A stretch of 64,000 bases of DNA from positions 1 to 64,000 of the forward strand of contig CAYMWA010000002.1 of assembly GCA_964393795.1 (NCBI GenBank), read 5' to 3'. The DNA comes from Chryseosolibacter sp964393795. GTDB lineage: Bacteria; Bacteroidota; Bacteroidia; Cytophagales; Cyclobacteriaceae. Below the pieces are notes generated by a model, which made no database searches, had not been told where the DNA came from, and saw only the letters and a list, made by a program, of their open reading frames with translations. The number at the start of each line of letters is the position of its first letter. Position 1 is the stretch's first letter. The position numbers were made by a program, and so were the translations under genes. Shown in pieces: positions 50,322-59,146 of this stretch.

Positions 50322-51200
50322 CTATACGATCGCCTGAGTGCTGAAAAGCCACAGGAAATACGCGTTCAGGCAAATGCCGGAGATCAGGTTCATGCGCATG
50401 GCATGGCGGTAATTGGCCGCACGTGCGTCTTTTGCTACCCGAACGAACCAATAGAAAAAGAAGGACAGCATTGGGACAAGCGCCAACAAGAAAACCCAGG
50501 CATAGACATTTCCGAACGTCAATTTAAGATACACCAGAAAGCCTGCCAAAGCCACGGCAAAAGCCGTTGCCGCAAAATAGAAGGTGCCGGTAACCCCTAG
50601 TTTTGCACTGAGGGTTACATCACCCCTTTTTAAATCTTCTTCATGCTGGTAAACCTGCGTCAGCGGGTAGTTCGCCCACAGCATCGCACTCGTGAGCAGG
50701 CCCGGAATGACTACACTGATGTCTGCCACGCTTTCATGTTTCAAATCATTAACGCCGATGTATGCCATCGCGAACGTAAACAGTCCCTGGAAGATACCCG
50801 TAATGAGCCAACTTGTCCACGCCAGCTTTTTCAAGCGGATCGCCGGATGGCTGTAAGCTTTGGAGACCAACCCGTAAATCAGCACCATGATGGCAAACGT
50901 GGTATTGATTTTTATAAAACTCAGCATGATGGCGACAACATCGAATGACAGCGCCAGGAAGTAGAGGCCTTTGTTTACCGGGGGTGGGTTTTTCAGACCG
51001 CCGATGCTTTTTTCATCCTTGTCGAAATAACTGTTGTATCCGTTGCTTGCCGGATATAGCAGGAAGTGAAGGATAAAGAACACCCAGAAGATCCTATCCC
51101 ACTCCAGGTGGCGTGATATGCTCAAGCTGAATAGGAATATCGGTAGCAGGAAGAACGAGAACGGTATCCGTAAATGGAGCCAGGCAGCGCGCGAAAACAT
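50322..51200 (-). CDS. UbiA-family prenyltransferase (membrane)
   Basis: A 292-residue integral membrane protein with about seven to nine helices. The first Asp-rich site is ASNGYNSYFDKDEKS (residues 51-65), a variant of the NDxxDxxxD motif; the second is YQHEEDLKRGDVTLSAKLG, the DxxxD-type motif near 190. UbiA enzymes attach a prenyl or similar chain to an aromatic ring. It is divergent from the type III PKS gene with only 49 bases between, sharing a promoter region. Acceptor is likely the PKS product, an inference from context. Confidence 0.85.
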   Translation of the reverse strand: MFSRAAWLHLRIPFSFFLLPIFLFSLSISRHLEWDRIFWVFFILHFLLYPASNGYNSYFDKDEKSIGGLKNPPPVNKGLYFLALSFDVVAIMLSFIKINTTFAIMVLIYGLVSKAYSHPAIRLKKLAWTSWLITGIFQGLFTFAMAYIGVNDLKHESVADISVVIPGLLTSAMLWANYPLTQVYQHEEDLKRGDVTLSAKLGVTGTFYFAATAFAVALAGFLVYLKLTFGNVYAWVFLLALVPMLSFFFYWFVRVAKDARAANYRHAMRMNLISGICLNAYFLWLFSTQAIV

Positions 51201-51249
51201 AGGCGGCGGTTTTACATCAAGTTAGGGCTTTTAACTGTATTATTGAATT

Positions 51250-52353
51250 ATGAGTTACATCACGGCGATCGGCACCGCCAACCCGGCGAATCGCTACAGC
51301 CAGTCGCGAATTGCAGCTTTCATGCATCGGAGTATGCAATTCAGCAACGGAGAAGAGCGCAAGCTGAAGGCCGTGTTCCGCGCGAGCGGGATTGCCTATC
51401 GCCATTCGGTCCTTGAAGACTATGGCAGGTTGGAGGGATATACCTTTTATCCAGACACCGCCGACCTTGAACCCTTCCCGACCACCGCCAAGCGCCTCGA
51501 GGTCTTCCGAACGCATGCGCTGAGTCTCAGCCTTGCATCGGTCGATGACATGCTGCAAGACTCCCCGCAGTTCCACATCGAGCGGGTAACACATTTGATC
51601 ATGGTATGCTGTACCGGTATGTACGCGCCCGGTCTTGATATCGACCTGGTCAATTCCCTGGGCCTGTCCCCTTCAGTGAGTCGCACGGCCATCAACTTCA
51701 TGGGATGCCACGCGTCCTTCAATGCGTTGAAGGTGGCAGATGCTTTTTGCAAAAGTGATCCGGATGCAAAAGTGCTGATCGTGTGTACGGAGCTGTGTAC
51801 GATACATTTTCAACGCGTCGCGACCGACGACAATATTCTTGCAAACGCTTTGTTTGCGGATGGCGCTGCCGCGGTGTTGGTCGAAGCCGAGACCGAAAAC
51901 CCTATGCGCCTCGTCCTGGAACAATATCATTCGGTGCTCGCGCGCGAAGGTGCACGCGATATGGCATGGACGATAGGTGACCTCGGTTTTGAAATGCGGC
52001 TTTCTTCGTACGTGCCTGACCTGATCAGCGATGGTATTGGCGAATTGATGACCCGGTTGCTGACAAAGGGAGGCATTACCCGATCGCAGCTTGCGCACTA
52101 CGCCATTCACCCCGGCGGAAAGAAAATACTTGAAGTGGCAGAACAGGCCCTGGAGATCACCAGGCACCAAAATGCTGCAGCGTATCACGTCTTGAAAAAC
52201 TACGGTAATATGTCTTCTCCCACCGTGTTATTTGTACTCAAAGAAGTCGTGCGAAAACTCAACGACTCCAATCACGGTGAACGCATTCTTGGCCTCGCCT
52301 TTGGCCCGGGGCTTACACTTGAAAGCATGATTCTTCGAATAGACAGACCTTGA
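51250..52353 (+). CDS. Type III polyketide synthase (chalcone/stilbene synthase family)
   Basis: A 367-residue homodimeric ketosynthase. The catalytic triad is intact: Cys153 in AINFMGCHASFNAL, His287 in YAIHPGGKK and Asn320 in NYGNMSSPTV. It would extend an acyl-CoA starter with malonyl-CoA and cyclise the chain to an alkylresorcinol, alkylpyrone or similar. The methyltransferase gene follows after 3 bases and is almost certainly cotranscribed. The flavoprotein and UbiA genes nearby complete a small biosynthetic set. The start is ATG, with a poor TATTATTG element just before it. Confidence 0.95.
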   Translation: MSYITAIGTANPANRYSQSRIAAFMHRSMQFSNGEERKLKAVFRASGIAYRHSVLEDYGRLEGYTFYPDTADLEPFPTTAKRLEVFRTHALSLSLASVDDMLQDSPQFHIERVTHLIMVCCTGMYAPGLDIDLVNSLGLSPSVSRTAINFMGCHASFNALKVADAFCKSDPDAKVLIVCTELCTIHFQRVATDDNILANALFADGAAAVLVEAETENPMRLVLEQYHSVLAREGARDMAWTIGDLGFEMRLSSYVPDLISDGIGELMTRLLTKGGITRSQLAHYAIHPGGKKILEVAEQALEITRHQNAAAYHVLKNYGNMSSPTVLFVLKEVVRKLNDSNHGERILGLAFGPGLTLESMILRIDRP

Positions 52354-52356
52354 ACG

Positions 52357-53064
52357 ATGCCTGACTTTTCTCATCGCGCCACGGTTCAGGAATTGATGGA
52401 CGACCTTACGTCCGGAGGGAATGATCTTCACCAGGCGTTGCGCGAACTTGATACGATCAACGCCCTTCTCGGTGGGAACAGGGTGACCCTCGACGGAATT
52501 GCTGCGCTCCTGCGAGAGACACCCGAATCGGTGCACCTTCGCATTGCCGATGTCGGGTGTGGAAGTGGCGATCTCCTCAGGCTGACAAGAAACCTGTTAG
52601 TGAAGCAATCCCGCGCTGCCTCCCTTACGGGAATCGATGCCAATCCCAATGTTGTTGCGTACGCTGTGGCCCATACCCCTGCCCGTTACAAGATAGACTA
52701 TCAGGTCATGAACATCTTCTCCGAAGCTTTCGACAACACACAATTTGACATTGTGATGGGCACACTCTTCTTTCACCACCTGAACGACGCGCAGTTGACT
52801 ACCTTCCTCAGGAAGATGAAGGCGCAGGTCTCCATTGGTATGGTCATCAATGACATTCACCGGAATTGGTTTGCGTACTACGCGATCATGTGGCTCACGC
52901 GGTTCTTCTCACGTTCACCGATGGTGCGCCATGATGCCACACGCTCCGTGCTGAGGGCGTTCAGGAAGCATGAACTCGAATCCATCCTGAAGGTTGCGGG
53001 CATTGCGCGGTACACCTTAAGGTGGCGATGGGCATTTCGCTGGCAGTTGATTATCCGGTTTTAG
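52357..53064 (+). CDS. Class I SAM-dependent methyltransferase
   Basis: A 235-residue soluble protein. The SAM-binding motif I is RIADVGCGSGDLLRLT (about 66-81), motif II is LTGIDANPNVVAYA, and the post-I acidic region DIVMGTLFFHHL follows; these place it in the Rossmann methyltransferase class. It begins 3 bases after the type III PKS stop, so it likely methylates the PKS product (a ring hydroxyl or carbon). The C-terminal half (SIGMVINDIHRNWFAYYAIM) is more hydrophobic and may bind a lipid substrate. Confidence 0.9.
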   Translation: MPDFSHRATVQELMDDLTSGGNDLHQALRELDTINALLGGNRVTLDGIAALLRETPESVHLRIADVGCGSGDLLRLTRNLLVKQSRAASLTGIDANPNVVAYAVAHTPARYKIDYQVMNIFSEAFDNTQFDIVMGTLFFHHLNDAQLTTFLRKMKAQVSIGMVINDIHRNWFAYYAIMWLTRFFSRSPMVRHDATRSVLRAFRKHELESILKVAGIARYTLRWRWAFRWQLIIRF

Positions 53065-53199
53065 CGTCTCCCTGCCACGGCCATGTGAAAGGCATATGCG
53101 GGCATCAAAGCGCGGGGTTTCGGCCGAACGCGCCAGAAAAGTCACAAGTGATGGAAAGTGGCACAATTTTTCGTAATTCGTAAGAAAATAAATACCATC

Positions 53200-53748
53200 A
53201 TGAAACCTCACTTCATACTATTTGTAGCATTCCTCATGCTCGGCGCTTGTTCACAGGGTCCTCTCGGCAAGAAAGTGAAGGAGCCCTTTAGCGGTAACGC
53301 TTATAAATCGAACAACCGCTTTTTCAGGGCGACCGGTAAAGGCGAAAGTGTTAAGGACAACATCGCCAGAGGAAAGGCGGACATCGAAGCCAAAACCTTA
53401 CTGGCGGGACAGGTCAACACGACCATGAAACAAGTGGCCGACCAATACCTGGGGCAGACGGAGAATGCCGATGCCGCTGATGTGGCAGATAAGTTTCAGA
53501 GCCTGGCGCGGGAGGTGATGAACACCGACCTTGCCGACCTGCGCAAAATTGGCGAACAAAAATACTTTGATGAAACAGACCGGAAGTACACCGTGTTCAT
53601 CGCCTATGAAATCAAGAAAAACGCCATGCTGCGTTACATGAAAAAACAAGCGAAGGTCGACAAAACCGTGAATGAGCGGCAACGCGCTTTGATTGAAAAG
53701 ATCATCGACGAAGAGCTCGAAAAGGCCGACGCGGCCGACCACGATTAA
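53200..53748 (+). CDS. LPP20-like lipoprotein (about 182 aa)
   Basis: From ATG 53200 the signal is MKPHFILFVAFLMLGACSQ with lipobox LGAC. The mature part has ATGKGESVKDNIARGKADIEA and following KTLLAGQVNTTMKQVADQYL, a pattern like LPP20-family proteins with alternating helices and strands, and ends in a charged helix (RALIEKIIDEELEKADAAD). An earlier in-frame GTG-like start would add 14 residues without a signal and is less likely. Function unknown; it lies between the PKS cluster and corA. Confidence 0.6.
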   Translation: MKPHFILFVAFLMLGACSQGPLGKKVKEPFSGNAYKSNNRFFRATGKGESVKDNIARGKADIEAKTLLAGQVNTTMKQVADQYLGQTENADAADVADKFQSLAREVMNTDLADLRKIGEQKYFDETDRKYTVFIAYEIKKNAMLRYMKKQAKVDKTVNERQRALIEKIIDEELEKADAADHD

Positions 53749-53838
53749 GAACACGAGCTTTTTCGAATACTTCCCTTAAATGCGCTGGCGTGGCTCGCTT
53801 TTTTAAAGAATGGTAATAAATTGCACGCCTGCAACGCT

Positions 53839-54789
53839 ATGATACGTGTTTTTACCTTTAATGACGGAAAGATAGAGCAGTTCAAGAGCCCCGCCCTTGA
53901 CGAAGTGACGCAGTATCAGAATATTGTCTGGATCGATCTGCAGTCGCCCACATCGCAGGAGCGTGCCTTCATTGAAAAAAGTTTTCGGATCGAATTTTTC
54001 ACCTCACAGGAGATTCAGGAGATCGAAAGTAGTTCGCGGTTTTTTGAAACGGAGGAAACGATTGAAATCAACCTGAGCTTTGTGTCTACGGATGTCGAGC
54101 TTTCAGTGCAAAACGTTACCTTCATTTTGAAGAGCACCATCCTGTTTACCTACCGGCAGGGTGATGTGAAAACGTTTGCCGAAGCGGTCAGGCGTCTAAA
54201 GACGATGAATACCGAGACGAAGGATCATGGACTCAACGTATTTCTCACGATACTTGAAACGCGCATTGACGGTGACGCCGACTTGATTGAAAGCCTTAAC
54301 CGCCGGGTGAATCACGTTAGTAAATCGCTGATCTCGCAAAAGTCACTGAAGGAAGATTTGTTGCTCGGCATCGCGCAACTGCAAGAGAACGTCATGATGC
54401 TACACCAGGCCATCACGGAGAAGCAGCGTGTCGTCAGCTCCTTGATCCGCATACCGGAATTCAACCGCATGGGCAATGAACGCCTGACGATTATCATCCG
54501 CGATATCTCCTCGTTGATTCAACACTCGCAATTCAGCTCGCAACGGCTGGAGTATCTGCAGAACACATTCCTTGGTCTTGTCAACATCGAACAAAACCAG
54601 GTGATCAAGATCTTTACGGTGGTGACGGTGATCTTCATGCCACCAACGCTGATCGCGAGCATCTACGGGATGAACTTTGTACACATGCCGGAGCTGGACT
54701 GGATGGCGGGCTACCCGTTTGCCCTCGGCTTCATGATTGTTTCATCATTGACCTTTCTTTGGTACTTCAGGCGCAAGAAATGGTTGTGA
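53839..54789 (+). CDS. corA: CorA-family divalent cation (Mg2+/Co2+) transporter
   Basis: A 316-residue protein from ATG 53839; a TTG 18 bases earlier is possible. The large N-terminal cytoplasmic domain (about 1-250) ends with a long coiled helix (SSLIQHSQFSSQRLEYLQNT). Two helices follow, with the signature YGMNF (in ASIYGMNFVHMPELDW) after the first transmembrane helix. CorA is a homopentameric channel for Mg2+. It appears independent of its neighbours. Confidence 0.93.
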   Translation: MIRVFTFNDGKIEQFKSPALDEVTQYQNIVWIDLQSPTSQERAFIEKSFRIEFFTSQEIQEIESSSRFFETEETIEINLSFVSTDVELSVQNVTFILKSTILFTYRQGDVKTFAEAVRRLKTMNTETKDHGLNVFLTILETRIDGDADLIESLNRRVNHVSKSLISQKSLKEDLLLGIAQLQENVMMLHQAITEKQRVVSSLIRIPEFNRMGNERLTIIIRDISSLIQHSQFSSQRLEYLQNTFLGLVNIEQNQVIKIFTVVTVIFMPPTLIASIYGMNFVHMPELDWMAGYPFALGFMIVSSLTFLWYFRRKKWL

Positions 54790-54828
54790 GTGTCGCGCCG
54801 TCATCTGCATAAATGAAACCTGCATCCA

Positions 54829-55581
54829 TTGGTCGAGAGCTTCGGTTTTGAATTTTCCTATAACGAGCTTGCGCTGTTCTTTCTCGTTGCTGTCTTCATT
54901 GGCATGTCAAAGACCGGGATCCATGGCGCCGGAATGATGGCCGTGCCGTTACTCGCGCTGATTTTCGGAGGGCAACTGTCGAGTGGTGTGTTGCTGCCGA
55001 TGCTGTGTCTTGCTGACGTAATGGGCGTGTGGTACTACCACCGTCACGCCTCCTGGTATCACCTAAGAAAACTTTTTCCCTGGGCAGCCCTTGGTACGGT
55101 ACTGGGCACGGTGGTCGGTGGTGCCATCGACGACGCCACTTTCAAACTGGTCATGGCGGTGATCATTGTGATCAGTGTCTTTATCATGCTCTGGCTGGAA
55201 CGCGGCAACAAGGGTGAAATTCCCGATAATAAATGGTTTGCCCGGCTCACCGGTGTTGCCGGTGGCTTTACGTCGATGATCGGTAACCTGGCTACATCTG
55301 TGCTGGCCATCTACTTTCTGACCATGCGGCTTCCCAAGAACGCCTTCATCGGAACGACTGCCTGGTTTTTTCTTGTCATCAACTGGTTCAAAGTTCCGTT
55401 TCACATCTTCAGCTGGCACACCATCACCTGGAACACGTTTCTGCTTGACTTGATCACACTGCCCTTTATCGGTCTCGGCGCGGTGCTCGGCATTTTTATC
55501 GTGAAACGTATAGACGAGCGGGCCTATCGATGGTTCATTATTGCGACTACTTTGATCGCCGCGCTGTTCATGGTCATCTGA
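54829..55581 (+). CDS. TauE/SafE-family membrane transporter
   Basis: A 250-residue protein with about eight membrane helices. The start is TTG; the first in-frame ATG would remove most of the first helix. SKTGIHGAGMMAVPLLALIFGG (about 26-47) and GGFTSMIGNLATSVLAIYFL (about 145-164) are the two characteristic inverted-repeat segments of TauE/SafE (DUF81) proteins, which export sulfite, sulfoacetate or related anions. Substrate unknown. The next gene on the opposite strand is a D-cysteine desulfhydrase homologue, so a sulfur link is possible but weak. Confidence 0.88.
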   Translation: MVESFGFEFSYNELALFFLVAVFIGMSKTGIHGAGMMAVPLLALIFGGQLSSGVLLPMLCLADVMGVWYYHRHASWYHLRKLFPWAALGTVLGTVVGGAIDDATFKLVMAVIIVISVFIMLWLERGNKGEIPDNKWFARLTGVAGGFTSMIGNLATSVLAIYFLTMRLPKNAFIGTTAWFFLVINWFKVPFHIFSWHTITWNTFLLDLITLPFIGLGAVLGIFIVKRIDERAYRWFIIATTLIAALFMVI

Positions 55582-55595
55582 TCGCGGCTGGCACG

Positions 55596-56480
55596 TCACC
55601 CGCCTGCCTGAAGGCCGCCCGTGTGAAGGAACAGGACGGTATCCCCCCGACTGAATGTGCCTGACTTCATCTGGTCCAACAATGCGTGAAAAGCCTTCGC
55701 GGTATAGATGCGGTCAAGTGGAAGATTCCAATCAGCACGCATCTCCCGGATAAAATCCAACAGAACGGGTGTATCCTTGGCATATCCACCATAATGATAA
55801 TCCGTGAGCAACGACCAGTGGGGCCACTTGCCGGAAGTTGCCGACGCCATCCTGGAAATGTCCTCCGACAAAAAAGCACCGTTTTTCAATACGACTACTC
55901 CAATCACATTTTTGTTCTCTTTCATTCCGCAAATAAGACCTGCCATTGTGCCGCCGGTGCCCACCGGCAGTATGAGATGATCGAAATTGACCGGAGCGAG
56001 ATGCCGGGCGGCAAATTCAGCACAACCCTTGACAGCGAGCAGGTTTGAACCCCCTTCGGGCAGCAGATAAAAGTTGCCGAATTTTTCCCGTAGGTGATCA
56101 AGAAAGACAGGGTCGTCTTTTTCACGGTAGTCGCTGCGGCTGATATAATGCAAATGCATCCCCTGATCGACTGCAAAACGAAGCACGGGGTTGAGCGGTA
56201 ACACTTCCTCGCCGCGGATAACGCCGATTGATTTCAGATTGGCATGCGCACAGGCCGCGGCGGCGGCGTAAATATGATTGGAGTATGCACCGCCGAATGT
56301 CAGAAGTGTCGATGCTTGCATCCGTTGTGCTTCTTGCAAGTTGTATCTGAGCTTCCACCATTTGTTTCCGGAAACGGCCGGATGGTTGAGGTCCTCGCGC
56401 TTGACGATCAATCGGACACCGGCCGTTTTGGCAATGGGGTGCTCGCTTAAGTCCTGGATGGGCGTTGATCGGTATTCCAC
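55596..56480 (-). CDS. PLP-dependent D-cysteine desulfhydrase / ACC deaminase family protein
   Basis: A 294-residue fold-type II PLP enzyme. The PLP lysine is in SGNKWWKLRYNL (residues near 38-49), a GNKxRKL variant, and TFGGAYSNHI, plus LPEGGSN and LPVGTGGTMAGL, bind substrate and the PLP phosphate. Members degrade D-cysteine to pyruvate, H2S and ammonia, or deaminate 1-aminocyclopropane-1-carboxylate; the motifs do not separate the two. A -7-type element CAAAGGTA (minus strand TACCTTTG) precedes it at 56491-56498. Confidence 0.88.
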   Translation of the reverse strand: MEYRSTPIQDLSEHPIAKTAGVRLIVKREDLNHPAVSGNKWWKLRYNLQEAQRMQASTLLTFGGAYSNHIYAAAAACAHANLKSIGVIRGEEVLPLNPVLRFAVDQGMHLHYISRSDYREKDDPVFLDHLREKFGNFYLLPEGGSNLLAVKGCAEFAARHLAPVNFDHLILPVGTGGTMAGLICGMKENKNVIGVVVLKNGAFLSEDISRMASATSGKWPHWSLLTDYHYGGYAKDTPVLLDFIREMRADWNLPLDRIYTAKAFHALLDQMKSGTFSRGDTVLFLHTGGLQAGG

Positions 56481-56490
56481 GCTTTTCGTG

Positions 56491-56498
56491 CAAAGGTA
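56491..56498 (-). promoter_or_regulatory. TAnnTTTG -7 element of the desulfhydrase gene
   Basis: TACCTTTG on the minus strand is an exact -7 element. No TTTG occurs at the normal -33 distance. Transcription would begin near 56487, about 7 bases before the start codon. Confidence 0.3.
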
Positions 56499-56521
56499 AC
56501 ACTCACCGTCAGGGAAAATAA

Positions 56522-56556
56522 CTAAATATATTAGTATGGCAGCTAAATATATTAGT
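56522..56556. repeat. Two copies of a near-palindromic 14-mer, 21 bases apart
   Basis: CTAAATATATTAGT occurs at 56522-56535 and again at 56543-56556, so the copies are offset by 21 bases, two helical turns. Each copy is itself nearly symmetric, and the pair reads as a larger imperfect palindrome. It lies between the divergent desulfhydrase and radical SAM genes. Confidence 0.75.
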
Positions 56557-56597
56557 TATTTGTATTGGCGTTATATTGATCGGATGTTAATGCATAC

Positions 56598-57662
56598 GTG
56601 ATGGAGGACGAATATTTCAAAGGCAGGGGCGCACAGATAAAAACCGGCAACAAATTTCTCAAAGCCGACTACGTAACCGAGCACATCGAAGGGCTCGATG
56701 AGCCGATGTTGTCTTCTCCGGCGACGCAGGTTTTTCACGAGCGTCCGAAACAGATTGTCAACAAAGTGACAAGCCCTGATCTCGGAATGATGTACTCGCT
56801 GAATCCTTATCAGGGATGTGAACACGGATGTATATATTGTTACGCGAGAAACTCCCACGAATATTGGGGTTTCAGCGCGGGACTTGATTTCGAAAGCAAG
56901 ATCATCGTGAAGGAGTCGGCACCCGCACTGCTGGAAAAATTTCTGCTTCGTCCCTCCTGGCAGGCAGTGCCGATCTCCGTTTCAGGCAACACCGATTGCT
57001 ATCAGCCGCTTGAGCGCAAATTTGAAATAACGCGAAATATCCTCAAGGTTTTTGCCAGGTACCGCCATCCCGTGGGAATCATCACGAAGAATTCACTCAT
57101 CCTTCGCGACCTTGACCTGCTATCTGATTTGGCAAAAGATCACCTGGTGCACGTCTACATTTCCATCACCTCATTAGACGAAGAACTCAGAAGAGCAATG
57201 GAGCCGCGCACCGCCAGTGCTTTGAAACGACTGAAGACTGTTGAGGCACTGTCGAAGGCGGGCATTCCTGTTGGCATCATGAACGCACCCATTATCCCCG
57301 GGCTCAACCACCATGAAATCCCTGCGATACTGAAAGCCGCCGCCGAACACGGGGCGCTCAATGCCGGCATGACGGTCGTGCGACTTAACGGTTCCATTGG
57401 GAAAATCTTTGAAGACTGGCTTCGAAAGAATTTCCCTGACCGTTTCGACAAGGTGTGGAATCAGATATGCTCGCTGCATGGAGGCAATGTCAACGATTCT
57501 TCTTTTGGCAGGCGCATGGTGGGAGAAGGCAACTTCGCCGATACCATCCATCAGCTCTTCCGCGTTTCGAAGAAGAAGTACCTGGCTGATCGCCATATGC
57601 CGCCGATTAACCTGACCCGGTTTCGCCGGGGCGGCAACCTGAGTCTGTTTGGCAACGCGTGA
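56598..57662 (+). CDS. PA0069-family radical SAM protein (SplB-like)
   Basis: A 354-residue radical SAM enzyme. The [4Fe-4S] motif is in YQGCEHGCIYCYA (about 72-84), a CxxxCxxC arrangement, followed by ISVSGNTDCYQPLERKFEIT and ITSLDEELRRAMEPRTA. The family is named after Pseudomonas PA0069 and resembles spore photoproduct lyase; its reaction is unknown. The gene is divergent from the desulfhydrase and shares a region containing a duplicated 14-mer. Confidence 0.9.
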   Translation: MMEDEYFKGRGAQIKTGNKFLKADYVTEHIEGLDEPMLSSPATQVFHERPKQIVNKVTSPDLGMMYSLNPYQGCEHGCIYCYARNSHEYWGFSAGLDFESKIIVKESAPALLEKFLLRPSWQAVPISVSGNTDCYQPLERKFEITRNILKVFARYRHPVGIITKNSLILRDLDLLSDLAKDHLVHVYISITSLDEELRRAMEPRTASALKRLKTVEALSKAGIPVGIMNAPIIPGLNHHEIPAILKAAAEHGALNAGMTVVRLNGSIGKIFEDWLRKNFPDRFDKVWNQICSLHGGNVNDSSFGRRMVGEGNFADTIHQLFRVSKKKYLADRHMPPINLTRFRRGGNLSLFGNA

Positions 57663-57698
57663 GTTTCCGTCAGCGTGTGAGCGCGTATGTTATTACCG

Positions 57699-59057
57699 TT
57701 ACTGCGCGGAGGCGTAGTGCTTGTAAAACGCAACGATCGTTTCAATTCCCAACATGAAATTCTTGACACCATAGTGTTCATTGGGGGAGTGAATCGCATC
57801 GCTGTCAAGGCCGAAACCCATGAGCACTGTATCAAGTCCAAGTTCCTGCTTGAAGAGCGCCACAATGGGAATGCTGCCGCCGTCGCGTGTCGGTATCGGC
57901 GTCTTCCCCCAAACTTCTTCAAATGCCTTGCTGGCGGCCTTAAAGGCAGGCGAGTCAGTAGGCGTAACGGCGGGTTCGCCACCATGGTGTGCCGTGACTT
58001 TTACTTTGACCGTTTTTGGAGCAATGGACTGTATATGTTTAGTGAACAGTTCGGTGATCTCTGCACTCACCTGATCCGGGACCAATCGCATCGAGATTTT
58101 TGCATGGGCCTTTGAGGGAAGGACCGTTTTCGCGCCTTCCCCGGTGTACCCGCCCCAGATCCCATTGACATCCAGTGACGGCCGGATGCCCGTGCGCTCG
58201 ACGGTGGTGAATCCTTCTTCTCCCGCAACCTCAGCTATACCGAGGTCCTGCTTGTAGTCATCAAGATTGAAAGGTGCGCGATTGATGGACTTTCTTTCCG
58301 CGTCTGTCAGGACGGCCACGCGGTCATAAAAACCGGGAATGGTCACGCGTCCGTTCTTGTCGTGAAGAGAGGCAATCATCTGACAGAGTACGTTCACCGG
58401 ATTGGCGACCGCACCCCCGTATACCCCTGAATGGAGATCGCGGTTAGGACCGGTCACTTCGACTTCCATGTAACTCAAACCGCGCAGGCCTGTAGTGATA
58501 GAGGGATGTTCGAGCGAAATCAGCGCCGTGTCAGAGATGAGGATAATGTCCGCCTTGAGCAGTGTCTTGTTTTCTTTGACGAACGTGCCCAGGTTGTCCG
58601 ATCCGACTTCTTCTTCGCCTTCGACCATGAATTTCACATTGCAGGGAAGGGCGTTGTTCTTCATCATGGTTTCGAACGCCTTGACGTGCATATACACCTG
58701 CCCTTTGTCGTCACATGACCCCCGTGCGTAGATCTTTTCATCTTTGATGACCGGCTCAAAAGGAGGCGAATCCCATAATTCAAGTGGGTCGGCAGGTTGC
58801 ACATCATAGTGGCCGTAGACCAGCACGGTTGGTAGTGATGCGTCTATGATCTTTTCGGCATATACGATGGGATGGCCTTTCGTTTCAAAAATCACAGCCT
58901 TGTCCACACCGGCGATGGTGAATTTTTCTTTCAGGAATTCCGCAGCCTTTCGCACATCGCCCTTGTGCGCACTGTCGGCGCTGATGGATGGTATGCGAAG
59001 CCAGGCGAAAAGTTCATCGAGGAAACGATCTTTGTTGGAGGAGATGTATGCATTCAT
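57699..59057 (-). CDS. M20-family dipeptidase
   Basis: A 452-residue zinc metallopeptidase. Metal ligands appear in VYGHYDVQPADP (near residue 80), SCDDKGQVYMHV and VEGEEEVGSDN, the last with the catalytic glutamate; HSPNEHYGVKNF near the C terminus holds another ligand. A dimerisation insertion lies at about 190-320 (DLHSGVYGGAVANPVN). The family cleaves dipeptides, cytosolic nonspecific dipeptidases being the nearest type. It appears monocistronic and converges on the radical SAM gene. Confidence 0.93.
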   Translation of the reverse strand: MNAYISSNKDRFLDELFAWLRIPSISADSAHKGDVRKAAEFLKEKFTIAGVDKAVIFETKGHPIVYAEKIIDASLPTVLVYGHYDVQPADPLELWDSPPFEPVIKDEKIYARGSCDDKGQVYMHVKAFETMMKNNALPCNVKFMVEGEEEVGSDNLGTFVKENKTLLKADIILISDTALISLEHPSITTGLRGLSYMEVEVTGPNRDLHSGVYGGAVANPVNVLCQMIASLHDKNGRVTIPGFYDRVAVLTDAERKSINRAPFNLDDYKQDLGIAEVAGEEGFTTVERTGIRPSLDVNGIWGGYTGEGAKTVLPSKAHAKISMRLVPDQVSAEITELFTKHIQSIAPKTVKVKVTAHHGGEPAVTPTDSPAFKAASKAFEEVWGKTPIPTRDGGSIPIVALFKQELGLDTVLMGFGLDSDAIHSPNEHYGVKNFMLGIETIVAFYKHYASAQ

Positions 59058-59146
59058 CGCGTTTCTTTTGATCGCAAATTAGGGAAATAGCCGGGATGGA
59101 AGCAATGAAAGGACAATAAGTTGGTTGATGCGAGGCGCACCTGTCA

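Noticed and set aside
51238..51245. TATATTG-like -7 element (TATTATTG) next to the PKS start
   Set aside because: It has a mismatch in the core and no -33 partner at the right distance, so it is too weak to call a promoter.
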